DNA from: Bacteroidota bacterium
Lineage (GTDB): Bacteria > Bacteroidota > Bacteroidia > Chitinophagales > Chitinophagaceae
Direction of reading: 5' to 3'
DNA: 64,000 nt
Assembly: GCA_013285915.1 (NCBI GenBank)
Contig: JABDGS010000002.1
Span: 1-64,000, forward strand
The notes beneath the pieces were generated by a model. It made no database searches. It saw nothing but the letters and a program-made list of their open reading frames with translations, and was not told the origin of the DNA. Each line of letters begins with the position of its first letter. Position 1 is the stretch's first letter. Shown here in pieces: positions 7,069 through 16,355 of this stretch. A program made the position numbers and the translations under genes.

Positions 7069-9993
7069 TCACACCAGCGCCTCCCACAACACTTCCACCG
7101 GGTGAAGCGCTTTTTTGCCTGTACCATCTTTTACCTGGTGGCGGCAACTGGTGCCGGGGGCGGCGATGATAACGTTATCGGCAGCATTACGCACAGCAGG
7201 AAATAACACAAGCTCACCTATTTGCATGGATAGATCATAATGCTCTTTCTCATACCCAAAACTGCCCGCCATGCCGCAACAACCGGATGGGATAGTTTCC
7301 ACCTTATAGTTCTCCGGCAGCGACATCATTTTTACACTGCCCGCAGTTGAAATAAGTGCTTTTTGCTGGCAGTGGCCATGCAGTTTTATAAGCCTGCTTT
7401 CTTTGGTAAACTGCGCAGCGGTTATATTGCCTTTATCAATTTCGCGGGCTATAAAATCATCAATTAAAAACGTATTTGCTGCGAGGTTTTTGGCGGTGTC
7501 TAAATCATTATCATCAGCAAGATCAATGTACTCATCCCTGAAGGTTAATATCGCGGATGGCTCGATACCTATCAATGGCGTTTCATCTGTTATTAAACCG
7601 CGTAACAAAGCTACATTTTTCTGTGCAATTTTTTTTGCATCGCGCAGCAAGCCTTTGCTAAGCCATGCACGGCCGCTTTCTTCATGCTCGGGTATTACAA
7701 CATCGTAACCAAGCTTCTCTAATAATTCGACAGCCTTAATACCAATATGCGTATCGTTATAATTAGTAAACTCATCACAAAAAAGATAAACTCTTTTCCC
7801 GGTTGACGATTGACGATTGGCGATTGACGATTCATGTTTCTTCCACCACCCTCTCAACGTCGTTTTTTGCAATGTGGGCATACTTCGTTTTTCTGCAAAG
7901 CCCGCGAAACGTTTTACCATTTTGCTCACTAAGCCGTTGGTCATCGCAAAATTATACATGCCGGGTACTATTGCTCCCAATTTAGCGCTGCTGTTAAACG
8001 TTGCAATAAGCTTTGCCCGCATAGGCACACCATTGGCATCGTAATAATGCTGTAAAAACTCTGCTTTTAGTTTTGCCATATCAACGTTGCTGGGGCATTC
8101 TGATTTGCAACCTTTGCAACTCAAACACAAATCCATCACTTCGTAAATCTCTTTATGGTCAAAGCGGTTTAGCTTATCTGAGTTGGTAAGAAATTCGCGT
8201 AAAATATTTGCCCTTGCGCGGGTGGTATCTTTCTCATTACGTGTTGCCATGAATGAAGGGCACATCGTGCCGCCGGACAATTGTGATTTCCTGCAATCTC
8301 CCGAGCCATTGCATTGCTCCGCATGCTGCAAAATATCCTGGTTGTTGAATCGAAAAACGGTTTTAAATGCAGGCGTTTGCTGCCCCGGCGCATAACGCAG
8401 CATACTGTTCATGCTGGGAGTATCAACAATTTTATTTGGATTGAAAATATTGTTGGGATCCCACGTATGTTTTATTTGCTTTAACAGCTGGTAGTTTTTT
8501 TCACCCACCATTTGCCTGATAAATTCACCGCGCAACCTTCCGTCACCATGCTCCCCGCTGAGGCTACCATTATATTTTTTTACCAGCGTTGCAATTTCTT
8601 CCGCAATGGCGCGGAATAGCTGATTGCCTTCTTTTGTTTTAAGGTTAATGATAGGCCTTAAATGTATTTCGCCACTGCCTGCATGCGCATAATGCACGGA
8701 ATACAGGCCATACTTTTTTAGTATCTCATTAAAGTCGCGTATATAGGCCGGAAGATCATTTACATCAACGGCAGTATCTTCTATAACAGGCACTGCTTTT
8801 TCATCACCCGGAAGATTGCTTAGCAAACCCAAACCAGCTTTGCGTAGTGACCAGATCTTTTTGCTGTCTTCACCAAATAATAATGGGAAATGATAACCCA
8901 GTCCCGCAGTCCTCATATCATCTTCTACCTGTTTTGCCAGGGCGATAATTTCTTCGCGGTTGGTGCGCGCAAATTCAATCACCAGTATAGCGCCGGGGTC
9001 GCCCTGTACAAAAAACCGGTTCTTGCTTTGTTCAATATTGCCTTTTGTGCATTCAAGTATGTAGTGGTCAATAAGCTCGCTTGCACTGGGTTTATATTTT
9101 AACGCAATAAGGTTTGCGCGCAGACTTTCATCAATGCTGTTAAAATGCACACATAGCAGGCCAACTTCTTTTGGCGGCAGCGGTACAACATTCAACTTTA
9201 TCTCTGTAATAAACGCAAGGGTGCCTTCGCTACCGGCAATAAGTTTGCAAAAATTAAAATCCTCTGTGCCGGCTGTAAAAGGTGCAGACTCAAGTAATAC
9301 ATCAACTGCATAACCCGTGTTTCTTCTCTCAACGCTCTTTTTAGGGAACTCCTTTCTTATTTCTACCTGTGCATCATAGTTGCTTAAAAGGCTGCGCGTG
9401 GTTTTATAAATATTAGCTTCTAAACTATTGCCTTCGCATTTGGTATGAAACTCATCAATAGTCAGACTATTAAACACCACCTCGCTGCCATCGCTTAGCA
9501 ATGCCTTTACTTCCAGTAAATGTTCACGCGTGCTTCTGTAAACTACCGAGTTTGAGCCGCATGAATTATTGCCCACCATCCCACCGATCATCGCGCGGTT
9601 GGCTGTTGAAGTTTCAGGCCCAAAAAACAGTCCATACGGTTTTAAAAACATGTTCAGCTCATCCCGCACCACGCCCGGCTGCACACGCACCCAGCCTTCT
9701 TCTTTATTCAGTTCAATAATTTTTGTAAAGTATTTTGAAACATCTGCAATTATGCCGTTGCCTACAACCTGCCCTGCCAGTGAAGTACCCGCAGTGCGCG
9801 GAATAAGTGAAGTTTTTTCGGCTGCTGCAAAAGAAATAAGCTTTTTTATATCATCAATTGTTTTTGGCACAGCGACGGCCAGCGGCATTTCACGGTATGC
9901 TGAAGCATCCGTAGCATACAACGTGCGCATGGTATCATCAAAATAAAACTCACCTTCCAGTTCAGTAGCTAATTGCTGCAACTTATCCTTCAT
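7069..9993 (-). CDS. FAD-linked oxidase with Fe-S and cysteine-rich (CCG) domains
   Basis: A 974-residue oxidoreductase, joined in one chain like YdiJ and D-lactate/2-hydroxyglutarate dehydrogenases. The N-terminal part is a FAD_binding_4 domain (PRTAGTSLAGQVVGNGI, then GGMVGNNSCGSNSVVY), followed by the FAD-oxidase C domain (GEHGDGRLRGEF). Iron-sulfur motifs come next (CNGSGDCRKSQLSGGTMCPS; CLSCKGCKSECPSNVDMAK). The C-terminus has CCG-type repeats (HGHCQQKAL, IPSGCCGMAGSFGYE). Start 9993 (MKDKLQQLATELEG) is chosen over the longer frame because the extra 29 residues look like untranslated leader. Residues about 721-730 (SSIANRQSST) are encoded by a 7-bp-period repeat. The LacI regulator gene lies 91 bp upstream on the same strand. 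The substrate is unknown, probably a 2-hydroxy acid. Confidence 0.88.
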   Translation of the reverse strand: MKDKLQQLATELEGEFYFDDTMRTLYATDASAYREMPLAVAVPKTIDDIKKLISFAAAEKTSLIPRTAGTSLAGQVVGNGIIADVSKYFTKIIELNKEEGWVRVQPGVVRDELNMFLKPYGLFFGPETSTANRAMIGGMVGNNSCGSNSVVYRSTREHLLEVKALLSDGSEVVFNSLTIDEFHTKCEGNSLEANIYKTTRSLLSNYDAQVEIRKEFPKKSVERRNTGYAVDVLLESAPFTAGTEDFNFCKLIAGSEGTLAFITEIKLNVVPLPPKEVGLLCVHFNSIDESLRANLIALKYKPSASELIDHYILECTKGNIEQSKNRFFVQGDPGAILVIEFARTNREEIIALAKQVEDDMRTAGLGYHFPLLFGEDSKKIWSLRKAGLGLLSNLPGDEKAVPVIEDTAVDVNDLPAYIRDFNEILKKYGLYSVHYAHAGSGEIHLRPIINLKTKEGNQLFRAIAEEIATLVKKYNGSLSGEHGDGRLRGEFIRQMVGEKNYQLLKQIKHTWDPNNIFNPNKIVDTPSMNSMLRYAPGQQTPAFKTVFRFNNQDILQHAEQCNGSGDCRKSQLSGGTMCPSFMATRNEKDTTRARANILREFLTNSDKLNRFDHKEIYEVMDLCLSCKGCKSECPSNVDMAKLKAEFLQHYYDANGVPMRAKLIATFNSSAKLGAIVPGMYNFAMTNGLVSKMVKRFAGFAEKRSMPTLQKTTLRGWWKKHESSIANRQSSTGKRVYLFCDEFTNYNDTHIGIKAVELLEKLGYDVVIPEHEESGRAWLSKGLLRDAKKIAQKNVALLRGLITDETPLIGIEPSAILTFRDEYIDLADDNDLDTAKNLAANTFLIDDFIAREIDKGNITAAQFTKESRLIKLHGHCQQKALISTAGSVKMMSLPENYKVETIPSGCCGMAGSFGYEKEHYDLSMQIGELVLFPAVRNAADNVIIAAPGTSCRHQVKDGTGKKALHPVEVLWEALV
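7803..7830. repeat. 7-bp-period array inside the FAD/Fe-S oxidoreductase gene
   Basis: Units TTGACGA, TTGACGA, TTGGCGA, TTGACGA on the plus strand, 28 bp in all. It lies in the linker between the Fe-S region and the CCG domain, and the reading frame stays open through it. Confidence 0.85.
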
Positions 9994-10084
9994 TATGTGT
10001 TGCCATTTAAAAAGGGCGTGCAAAAATAATTGATTTAGGGGAGATGGGCTGGGCAGTTTAAGGTTGTAACGAAGCAGCATGAAA

Positions 10085-11122
10085 CTAAAGCGCGTCGGGC
10101 CTCCTCATTGAGCTCTCCCTCACCAGCAACTCGCTGTGTATATAGATCGTCTCGTTATTTTTCGCAGATACACCTTCCTTCATTTGCTCAAGCAAACATT
10201 TTGCAGCCACTTCACCTATTTCAATACCGGGGTAGTTAATAGTGGTCAATGATGGTTCTACAATTTTACTAATAGCATCGTTGTTAAACCCAACAACGGC
10301 AATATCGGCGGGAATGTTCAAGCCCATTTCTTTCCATGTTTTAATGCATACTGCCGCGCAAAAATCGTTGGTAATAAAAACGCCGTCAGGCATGGGGCGG
10401 ATTGAAGCTATTTTTTTGGCAGCTAAAACGCTGGCCTCTTCACCAAGGTCGTTTATAATAATGTTTTCTTTTTTTGCAGGCAGCTTATTTTGCGCAAGCG
10501 CCTGTTTATAACCTTTCAACCTGTCTGCATATACGTTCCTTGTTGTATTGCCCGTAATATGTGCTATGTTTTTGCAGCCCTGCTGTATAAGGTGCTGCGT
10601 AGCATCAAAACCCGCCTTCAGGTTATTTATCACCACCTTGGTGCCATAGCTGTTGGCCTCTACACGGTCAAAAAATACCACAGGTATGCCCTTTTTTGTA
10701 AAGGGGTCAAAATGAGAAATGTTTTTGGTATCATAAGCCAACGATGCAATAAGTCCGTCAACCCTCTTGTGAAAAAGGTTGTTTGCATTAGCGATTTCTT
10801 TTTCAGCAGACTCAGACGAGTGGCCGATAATTAGGTCAAACCCGGAACCAGCCGTAACTTTTTCTATCCCGGCCAGTACTGATGTTATAAACTGGCTGTT
10901 AAGCTCGTGTATAATTATGCCGATAGTGTTTGTTTTTTGCCTGCGCAGGTTACTGGCAAAATTATTACTGCGGTACCCCATTTTTTTGGCGGTATCCTGA
11001 ATCTTCTTTTTGGTTTTTTCGCTTATGGCGGGGTGGTTGTTCAGTCCCCGGCTTACCGTGGCACCCGAAATATCAAGCTTCCTGGCAATATCGTATATGG
11101 TTACTTCTTTCGGTATGCTCAT
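10085..11122 (-). CDS. LacI family transcriptional regulator, probable xylose-gene repressor
   Basis: The 345-residue protein has the standard LacI layout. A helix-turn-helix occupies residues 8-27 (TIYDIARKLDISGATVSR), the hinge helix is near 50-58, and a periplasmic-binding-protein-like sugar-binding domain follows (TIGIIIHELNSQF; GVFITNDFCAAVC; AVVGFNNDAISKIVEPSLTT). It is divergent from xylulokinase and xylose isomerase, with a LacI-type palindrome between them. Regulation of the xyl genes, probably with self-regulation, is therefore likely. The inducer is not evident; D-xylose or D-xylulose are the obvious candidates. The FAD/Fe-S oxidoreductase follows on the same strand and may be co-transcribed. 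Confidence 0.92.
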   Translation of the reverse strand: MSIPKEVTIYDIARKLDISGATVSRGLNNHPAISEKTKKKIQDTAKKMGYRSNNFASNLRRQKTNTIGIIIHELNSQFITSVLAGIEKVTAGSGFDLIIGHSSESAEKEIANANNLFHKRVDGLIASLAYDTKNISHFDPFTKKGIPVVFFDRVEANSYGTKVVINNLKAGFDATQHLIQQGCKNIAHITGNTTRNVYADRLKGYKQALAQNKLPAKKENIIINDLGEEASVLAAKKIASIRPMPDGVFITNDFCAAVCIKTWKEMGLNIPADIAVVGFNNDAISKIVEPSLTTINYPGIEIGEVAAKCLLEQMKEGVSAKNNETIYIHSELLVRESSMRRPDAL

Positions 11123-11174
11123 TAATCTAAATTAGTAAAAGCCCCGCTTTTTCAGCAAATAAAAATAAAACTAA

Positions 11175-11188
11175 TGCAATCGGTTGCA
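11175..11188. promoter_or_regulatory. LacI-type operator between regulator and xylB
   Basis: TGCAATCGGTTGCA is a near-perfect palindrome centred on CG and fits the general LacI-family operator pattern TGnAAnCGnTTnCA. It lies 53 bp upstream of the regulator start and 64 bp upstream of xylB, so one site could control both directions. Confidence 0.75.
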
Positions 11189-11252
11189 CTTTTTAAAAAA
11201 ATGTCTCTATATTTATTGCCCATAAACAACTTTTACAGTTTAAAATCTTGCC

Positions 11253-12728
11253 ATGCTGTTATTAGGTATAGATGTTGGCACCTCGTCCATAAAAGTATCA
11301 GTGGTAGATGCAGCCACGCAGCAGTGCTTAGCATCTGCGCAATATCCCGAAGTGGAAGCCACTATTATCTCCTACCAAATGGGCTGGGCCGAGCAATCAC
11401 CGGCAAGCTGGTGGCTGTATACTCAACAGGCTATTTTAATGGCACATGCCGCCGGCAAATACAAACCAGAAGATATTGCAGCCATTGGTATTGCCTACCA
11501 AATGCATGGCCTGGTTACAGTTGATAAAAACCAGCACGTACTGCGCGACAGCATTATTTGGTGCGATAGCCGTGCCGTGCCCTACGGCGATGCGGCCTTT
11601 AATGCTATTGGTGGCGGGAAGTGCTTAAGCCATTTATTAAATTCGCCAGGAAACTTTACCGCGGCAAAACTGGCATGGGTAAAAGAGAACGAGCCTGGAG
11701 CCTATGCGCAAATTGATAAAATAATGCTGCCCGGCGATTATATTGCCATGCAGCTAACCGGCAGCATTACAACAAGCATTTCTTCGCTCTCCGAAGGTGT
11801 TTTTTGGGATTTTAAAAGCGATAGCCTCTCGGCAGATGTGATGCAATATTTTGGGTTTGATGAAAGCATTATCCCCGCAATTAAAGATGTATTTAGCGAA
11901 CATGGTTATGTAAGCGCAACTGTTGCAAACGCATTATTGATAAAACCCGGCATACCTGTTAGCTATAAAGCCGGCGATCAGCCCAACAATGCGTTATCAC
12001 TAAATGTGCTTGAGCCTGGCGAAGTTGCTGCAACCGCAGGTACATCCGGGGTAATATATGGCGTGAGTGATACGTTGGGGTATGATCCGCAAAGCCGCGT
12101 TAATACATTTGCACATGTTAACTATACCAAGGCCCAAAAAAGGCTGGGCATTTTGTTATGTATAAACGGCACGGGTATTTTAAACAAATGGATAAAGAAC
12201 CTTGGGGATAGGAATACAAACTATAGCGCGCTTAATGCGGAAGCCAGTGCTATAAGCAAAGGTAGCGACGGCCTGTACATTTTGCCTTTTGGTAACGGTG
12301 CAGAGCGTATGCTTAATAACAAATTAGTAGGGGCGCACATACACAATATAGATTTGAACAAACACACAGCTGCACATTTGTACAGGGCAGGGCAGGAGGG
12401 TATTGCATTTGCATTTAAATACGGGCTTGATATTATGCGTGGCAACGGTATGAACCCCGGAGTTATACGGGCAGGTAAAACAAACATGTTTTTAAGCGAT
12501 GTATTTACGCATGCTTTTGTAAACGCAACAAATGTTCCTGTTGAATTGTATGAAAGCGATGGCAGTGTTGGCGCAGCCTTGGGTGCTGGTATTGGGGCAA
12601 AAATATTTAGCAATGCTAAAGAAGCTTTTGCAGGAATGAAACGGTTAGGAACGATAGAGCCCGACGGGAAAGAAGGCTACAACGAACATTATGAAAAATG
12701 GAAAGGGTATTTGGAAAGGGAGGTGTAA
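11253..12728 (+). CDS. xylB: Xylulokinase (FGGY carbohydrate kinase)
   Basis: The 491-residue protein has the two-lobed FGGY kinase fold. Visible motifs are the N-terminal phosphate loop LLGIDVGTSSIKVSVVD, the substrate region AYQMHGLVTVD with IIWCDSRA, the LPGDYIAMQLTG motif typical of xylulokinases, and the C-terminal ATP-binding stretch ESDGSVGAALGAGIGA. The enzyme phosphorylates D-xylulose to D-xylulose 5-phosphate for the pentose phosphate pathway. It is followed by xylose isomerase after 111 bp, the normal pairing for D-xylose use, and is divergent from a LacI-type regulator. No transporter is in the window. Confidence 0.95.
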   Translation: MLLLGIDVGTSSIKVSVVDAATQQCLASAQYPEVEATIISYQMGWAEQSPASWWLYTQQAILMAHAAGKYKPEDIAAIGIAYQMHGLVTVDKNQHVLRDSIIWCDSRAVPYGDAAFNAIGGGKCLSHLLNSPGNFTAAKLAWVKENEPGAYAQIDKIMLPGDYIAMQLTGSITTSISSLSEGVFWDFKSDSLSADVMQYFGFDESIIPAIKDVFSEHGYVSATVANALLIKPGIPVSYKAGDQPNNALSLNVLEPGEVAATAGTSGVIYGVSDTLGYDPQSRVNTFAHVNYTKAQKRLGILLCINGTGILNKWIKNLGDRNTNYSALNAEASAISKGSDGLYILPFGNGAERMLNNKLVGAHIHNIDLNKHTAAHLYRAGQEGIAFAFKYGLDIMRGNGMNPGVIRAGKTNMFLSDVFTHAFVNATNVPVELYESDGSVGAALGAGIGAKIFSNAKEAFAGMKRLGTIEPDGKEGYNEHYEKWKGYLEREV

Positions 12729-12764
12729 AAAAGAAAGGCGTTAACTGCACCGTCCTGAGCATGC

Positions 12765-12816
12765 AAACTCTATGAAACTCCGTGAAAAACTCTGTGGCAC
12801 TCTGTGTCCTGCATTA
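12765..12816. repeat. Dispersed repeat of the ACTCCGTGAAAAACTCTGTG type
   Basis: The motif ACTCCGTGAAAAACTCTGTG followed by CCTGCAT occurs here in the xylB-xylA gap. Close relatives lie at 19556-19598 and 56106-56148, and a diverged one at 39067-39120. Confidence 0.75.
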
Positions 12817-12839
12817 TTATAAACTTTAAACTTATAACC

Positions 12840-14168
12840 ATGTCAATCATTACAGGCGACAAAGAATTTTTTAAAGGCATCGGCCAAATAAAATACGAAG
12901 GGCCGCAAACCGACAACCCGCTTGCATTTCGCTGGTACGACGAAAGCAAGGTAGTGGCGGGCAAAACTATGAAAAACCATTTGCGCTTTGCTTGCGCCTA
13001 CTGGCACTCATTTGTGGGCAGCGGTGGCGACCCCTTTGGTGAGCCCACACATATTTATTCCTGGAATGAAAATGCAGACGCTGTTGGCAGGGCAAAAGAT
13101 AAAATGGATGCTGCATTTGAATTTATCACCAAGCTTAGTATTCCATACTATTGTTTTCATGATGTGGATGTAGTGGATTATACCAATGATGTGGTTGATA
13201 ACGAAAAAAGGCTTGCAAGCCTGGTTGATTACGCGCAGCAAAAACAGGAAGCATCAGGGGTAAAACTATTATGGGGTACAGCCAACCTTTTCAGTAACAG
13301 GCGTTATATGAATGGCGCCTCCACCAACCCCGATTTTCATGTGCTGGCACATGCCGGTGCGCAGGTAAAAGCAGCGCTTGATGCTACTATTGCCCTGGGC
13401 GGTGAAAACTATGTGTTCTGGGGTGGCCGCGAAGGGTACATGACCTTATTGAATACAAACATGAAGCGTGAGCAGGAACATTTAGCACGCTTTCTGCATA
13501 CTGCAAAAGACTATGCAAGGTCAAACGGGTTTAACGGTACATTTTTTATTGAGCCTAAGCCTTGTGAGCCAACCAAGCATCAGTATGATTATGACTGCGC
13601 TACAGTTATAAGCTTTTTACGCCAGTACAACCTGATGGAAGACTTTAAGCTGAATATTGAAGTAAACCACGCAACACTTGCCGGCCATACCTTTACCCAC
13701 GAACTGCAGGTGGCGGCTGATGCAGGCCTTTTAGGCAGTATGGATGCAAACAGGGGCGATTACCAAAACGGCTGGGATACAGACCAGTTTCCTAATGATA
13801 TCAACGAATTGGTTGAAGCGATGCTTATTATTTTAGAAGCGGGCGGTTTTGCAGGAGGCGGCATAAATTTTGATGCAAAAAGGCGTAGAAACTCAACTGA
13901 CGCTGCAGACTTGTTTTATGCACACATTGGCGGCATGGACAATTTTGCAAGGGCACTAACTGTTGCAGATAAGATTTTACAGCATGGAGAATACAGCAAA
14001 ATAAGAAAAGATCGTTACTCAAGTTTTGATACAGGTTCAGGCCTGGAATATGAGAGTGGTGGCTTAACTTTGGAAGACCTGCGCAGGTATGCTATACAAA
14101 ATGGTGAGCCGGTGGTAACAAGCGGAAGACAGGAATATCTTGAAAATTTAATAAACAGGTTTATTTAA
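12840..14168 (+). CDS. xylA: Xylose isomerase
   Basis: The 442-residue product is a class II xylose isomerase, a cytosolic TIM-barrel enzyme that converts D-xylose to D-xylulose with two divalent metals. Motifs seen include [11 protein letters not shown], the catalytic histidine in [12 protein letters not shown], the metal/substrate residues in [29 protein letters not shown], and the metal loop [20 protein letters not shown]. Start 12840 ([13 protein letters not shown]) is preferred over the longer frame at 12804, whose extra residues do not look like family sequence. It forms a xylose operon with xylB upstream and is followed by a strong terminator. Confidence 0.96.
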   Translation: MSIITGDKEFFKGIGQIKYEGPQTDNPLAFRWYDESKVVAGKTMKNHLRFACAYWHSFVGSGGDPFGEPTHIYSWNENADAVGRAKDKMDAAFEFITKLSIPYYCFHDVDVVDYTNDVVDNEKRLASLVDYAQQKQEASGVKLLWGTANLFSNRRYMNGASTNPDFHVLAHAGAQVKAALDATIALGGENYVFWGGREGYMTLLNTNMKREQEHLARFLHTAKDYARSNGFNGTFFIEPKPCEPTKHQYDYDCATVISFLRQYNLMEDFKLNIEVNHATLAGHTFTHELQVAADAGLLGSMDANRGDYQNGWDTDQFPNDINELVEAMLIILEAGGFAGGGINFDAKRRRNSTDAADLFYAHIGGMDNFARALTVADKILQHGEYSKIRKDRYSSFDTGSGLEYESGGLTLEDLRRYAIQNGEPVVTSGRQEYLENLINRFI

Positions 14169-14196
14169 GAGTGTTTTCTTGATCATAGGTATAAGA

Positions 14197-14236
14197 AAGA
14201 GGCTGCCGTGTTTCCCCGCGCAGCCTCTTCGTTTTT
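14197..14236 (+). terminator. Intrinsic terminator after xylA
   Basis: AAGAGGCTGC and GCAGCCTCTT make a perfect 10-bp stem, followed by CGTTTTTT. It lies between the convergent xylA and etfA genes and may work for both, though the T-run favours the plus strand. Confidence 0.85.
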
Positions 14237-14244
14237 TGGTCAAT

Positions 14245-15204
14245 TTAACTATTGTGCAACTTCTTAATTTCCTCTGTTAATTTAGGCACAATCTCAAATG
14301 CATCCCCTACAATGCCATAGTCGGCCGCCTTAAAAAATGGCGCTTCGGGGTCTTTATTAATTACAACAATATGTTTGCTGCGGTTAACGCCTGCAAGGTG
14401 CTGAATAGCGCCTGATATACCAATCGCGATGTACAGGTTTGGTGCTATTTGCACCCCTGTTTGGCCAACATGCTCATGGTGTGGCCGCCAGCCACTGTCA
14501 GCAACAGGGCGGCTGCAGGCCGTTGCGGCATGCAACACATGCGCAAGGTCTTCAACAATGCCCCAGTTTTCAGGGCCTTTTAAACCACGGCCACCGCTTA
14601 CAACAACTTCGGCCTCGGTTAGTGGCACTTCTCCGCTTACTTTGTTCACTGCTGTAACTTTTATTTTTGGCGCGTCAACCGCAATATTTAATTGTACTAC
14701 TTCTGCAGAGCCTTCCGCAGAAACAATTTTATAGCTATTGGGGTTAAGCGAAATTATTTTTACATCAGTTTTTATCTCCACATTGGCAAATGCCTTGCCG
14801 CTGAACACTGCTTTTTTTACTACAAATCCACCATCCGTTTTTGGCAGCGATACCACGCCTGTAACAAGCCCAGCCTTAAGCTTTGCAGAAACCATAGAGG
14901 CTACTGCCTTGCCCGTTTGGCTATGGCTGAATACAATAACTTTTGCACCAAGTGTGGTTGCAGCTTCAGCTATTGTTTTGGCGTACACCAGGGCATCAAC
15001 ATTATTCAGCGCTTCATTACTTACCTGGTTTACTTTGGTAACGCCATATTTGCCAAGTTCAGTAATATTGGCAGTTACTGTGCCAAGCAACAAACCCTCA
15101 GCAGTTGTGCCAAGCTGCTTAGCAACGTCTGCACCATATGTTAGCGCTTCATAAGAAGCCTTTTTTATTTGACCATCAGCATGGTCTATTAAAATAAGTA
15201 CCAT
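14245..15204 (-). CDS. etfA: Electron transfer flavoprotein, alpha subunit
   Basis: The 319-residue protein is ETF-alpha, which binds FAD and carries electrons from acyl-CoA and related dehydrogenases to the quinone pool with ETF-beta. The C-terminal FAD-binding domain is clear: VVSGGRGLKGPENW, then ACSRPVADSGWRPHHEHVGQTG, then IAIGISGAIQHLAGV and the conserved IVVINKDPEAPFF. The N-terminal half is the variable ETF domain. It lies downstream of etfB on the same strand; the 189-bp gap between them is larger than usual and holds two opposed repeat copies. Confidence 0.95.
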   Translation of the reverse strand: MVLILIDHADGQIKKASYEALTYGADVAKQLGTTAEGLLLGTVTANITELGKYGVTKVNQVSNEALNNVDALVYAKTIAEAATTLGAKVIVFSHSQTGKAVASMVSAKLKAGLVTGVVSLPKTDGGFVVKKAVFSGKAFANVEIKTDVKIISLNPNSYKIVSAEGSAEVVQLNIAVDAPKIKVTAVNKVSGEVPLTEAEVVVSGGRGLKGPENWGIVEDLAHVLHAATACSRPVADSGWRPHHEHVGQTGVQIAPNLYIAIGISGAIQHLAGVNRSKHIVVINKDPEAPFFKAADYGIVGDAFEIVPKLTEEIKKLHNS

Positions 15205-15207
15205 AAA

Positions 15208-15392
15208 AAACCCTCTGGCTCCCCTAAAGGGGAGAACTTTTAAGAGCGTTATTAATTTAGATTGCCCTGATAATATAAAGAACTAAAAGTAAACCGCGTT
15301 ACACTCCTTTAAGGCGGTCAAACATCTTAAAAAAACAAAGTTTGTCCTAACCTCCCTTCTTTCACTCCCCTTTAGGGGAGATGGAGGGGTTT
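15208..15392. repeat. Two opposed copies of a GC-rich hairpin repeat in the etfB-etfA gap
   Basis: CTCCCCTAAAGGGGAG at about 15219-15234 and CTCCCCTTTAGGGGAG at 15365-15380 are hairpins whose neighbouring bases (GGAGGGGTTT at 15383-15392, and its relative in reverse at 15208-15217) show that the copies face opposite ways. A short related hairpin (CCCCTAAAGGGG) lies at 16793-16804. The same repeat occurs inside rarA at 41969-42004. If transcribed across the gap, the two copies could pair with each other. Confidence 0.75.
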
Positions 15393-15393
15393 C

Positions 15394-16137
15394 CTATATC
15401 GCCTTCGCTTCTTCGTGCAACAGCCTTACCAATTCAGCAACATTATCCGCAGCTACTAATTTAACGCCCGCTTTAGCAGGCGGCAACTCATAGCTTACAA
15501 TATGCGTAAGTGCATCAACAGCGGCTGGTTCCACCACTTTTAAGGGCTTGGTACGTGCAGCCATTATACCACGCATGTTTGGTATACGCTGCTCGGCTAC
15601 GCCTTTTGCGCAGCTAACAACCACGGGCAGGCTAACTTCCTCCGTTTCTTCACCGCCCTCAAGCTCACGGGTAATGGTTGCGACTGTACCGTTAAGGTCA
15701 AACTTTGTGGCCAACGATACAAAAGGCAGATCAAGCAAGCCTGCAATAGCACCGCCAATGGCCGAACTGTTATAATCAATAGTTTCCTTGCCCGTTAGTA
15801 TTAAATCATAGCCGCCTTGTTTTGCTACATCAGCAATCTGGCTGGCTATATAAAAGCTGTCATCGCCCGTAGTGTTCACGCGTATAGCTTCGTCACCACC
15901 AAGGGCAAGGGCCTTGCGTATAATTGGGTCTGCATCCGCACCGCCAACGGTAACAAGGTGTATCGTAATAGATGCATCTTTTTCCTTCAATTCAATGGCG
16001 CGCACAAGTGCATACCATTCATCGTAAGGGTTTATTATCCATTGTACCCCTGCCTCTTCAAACTGGGTATTATTGTTCTTAAAAGCAATTTTTGATGTAG
16101 TGTCGGGTGTTTTACTGATGCATACTAATACTTTCAT
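15394..16137 (-). CDS. etfB: Electron transfer flavoprotein, beta subunit
   Basis: The 247-residue protein is ETF-beta, which binds AMP and forms the heterodimer with ETF-alpha. It begins MKVLVCISKTPDTTSKI and shows the conserved INPYDEWYALVRAIELKE, the DLILTGKETIDYNSSAIGG motif, and the ETF-beta signature region around VVSCAKGVAEQRIPNMRGIM with AART-type residues after it. Start 16137 is chosen because it gives the family N-terminus; the frame extends 11 codons upstream without support. It is the first gene of the pair; the TPR gene lies on the other side of a 218-bp divergent gap. Confidence 0.95.
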   Translation of the reverse strand: MKVLVCISKTPDTTSKIAFKNNNTQFEEAGVQWIINPYDEWYALVRAIELKEKDASITIHLVTVGGADADPIIRKALALGGDEAIRVNTTGDDSFYIASQIADVAKQGGYDLILTGKETIDYNSSAIGGAIAGLLDLPFVSLATKFDLNGTVATITRELEGGEETEEVSLPVVVSCAKGVAEQRIPNMRGIMAARTKPLKVVEPAAVDALTHIVSYELPPAKAGVKLVAADNVAELVRLLHEEAKAI

Positions 16138-16355
16138 ATTTGCGGTTTGGCGTGGCAAATGTAATAACAAGTGTTAGTATAAAAAAGTTGTTTATGCAAC
16201 TATTTTGTGGAAAAATATTTTATGCGTTTGGTGTAACTTTTACAGCAATGGTAAGTTTTAATATATATGCACCTGGTTTTTTATTTTTCAGTTTTGGTAA
16301 AGTGCACCGGGTATAATATTTTAAACATACTATAATGTGCATATCATTCTTAAAA

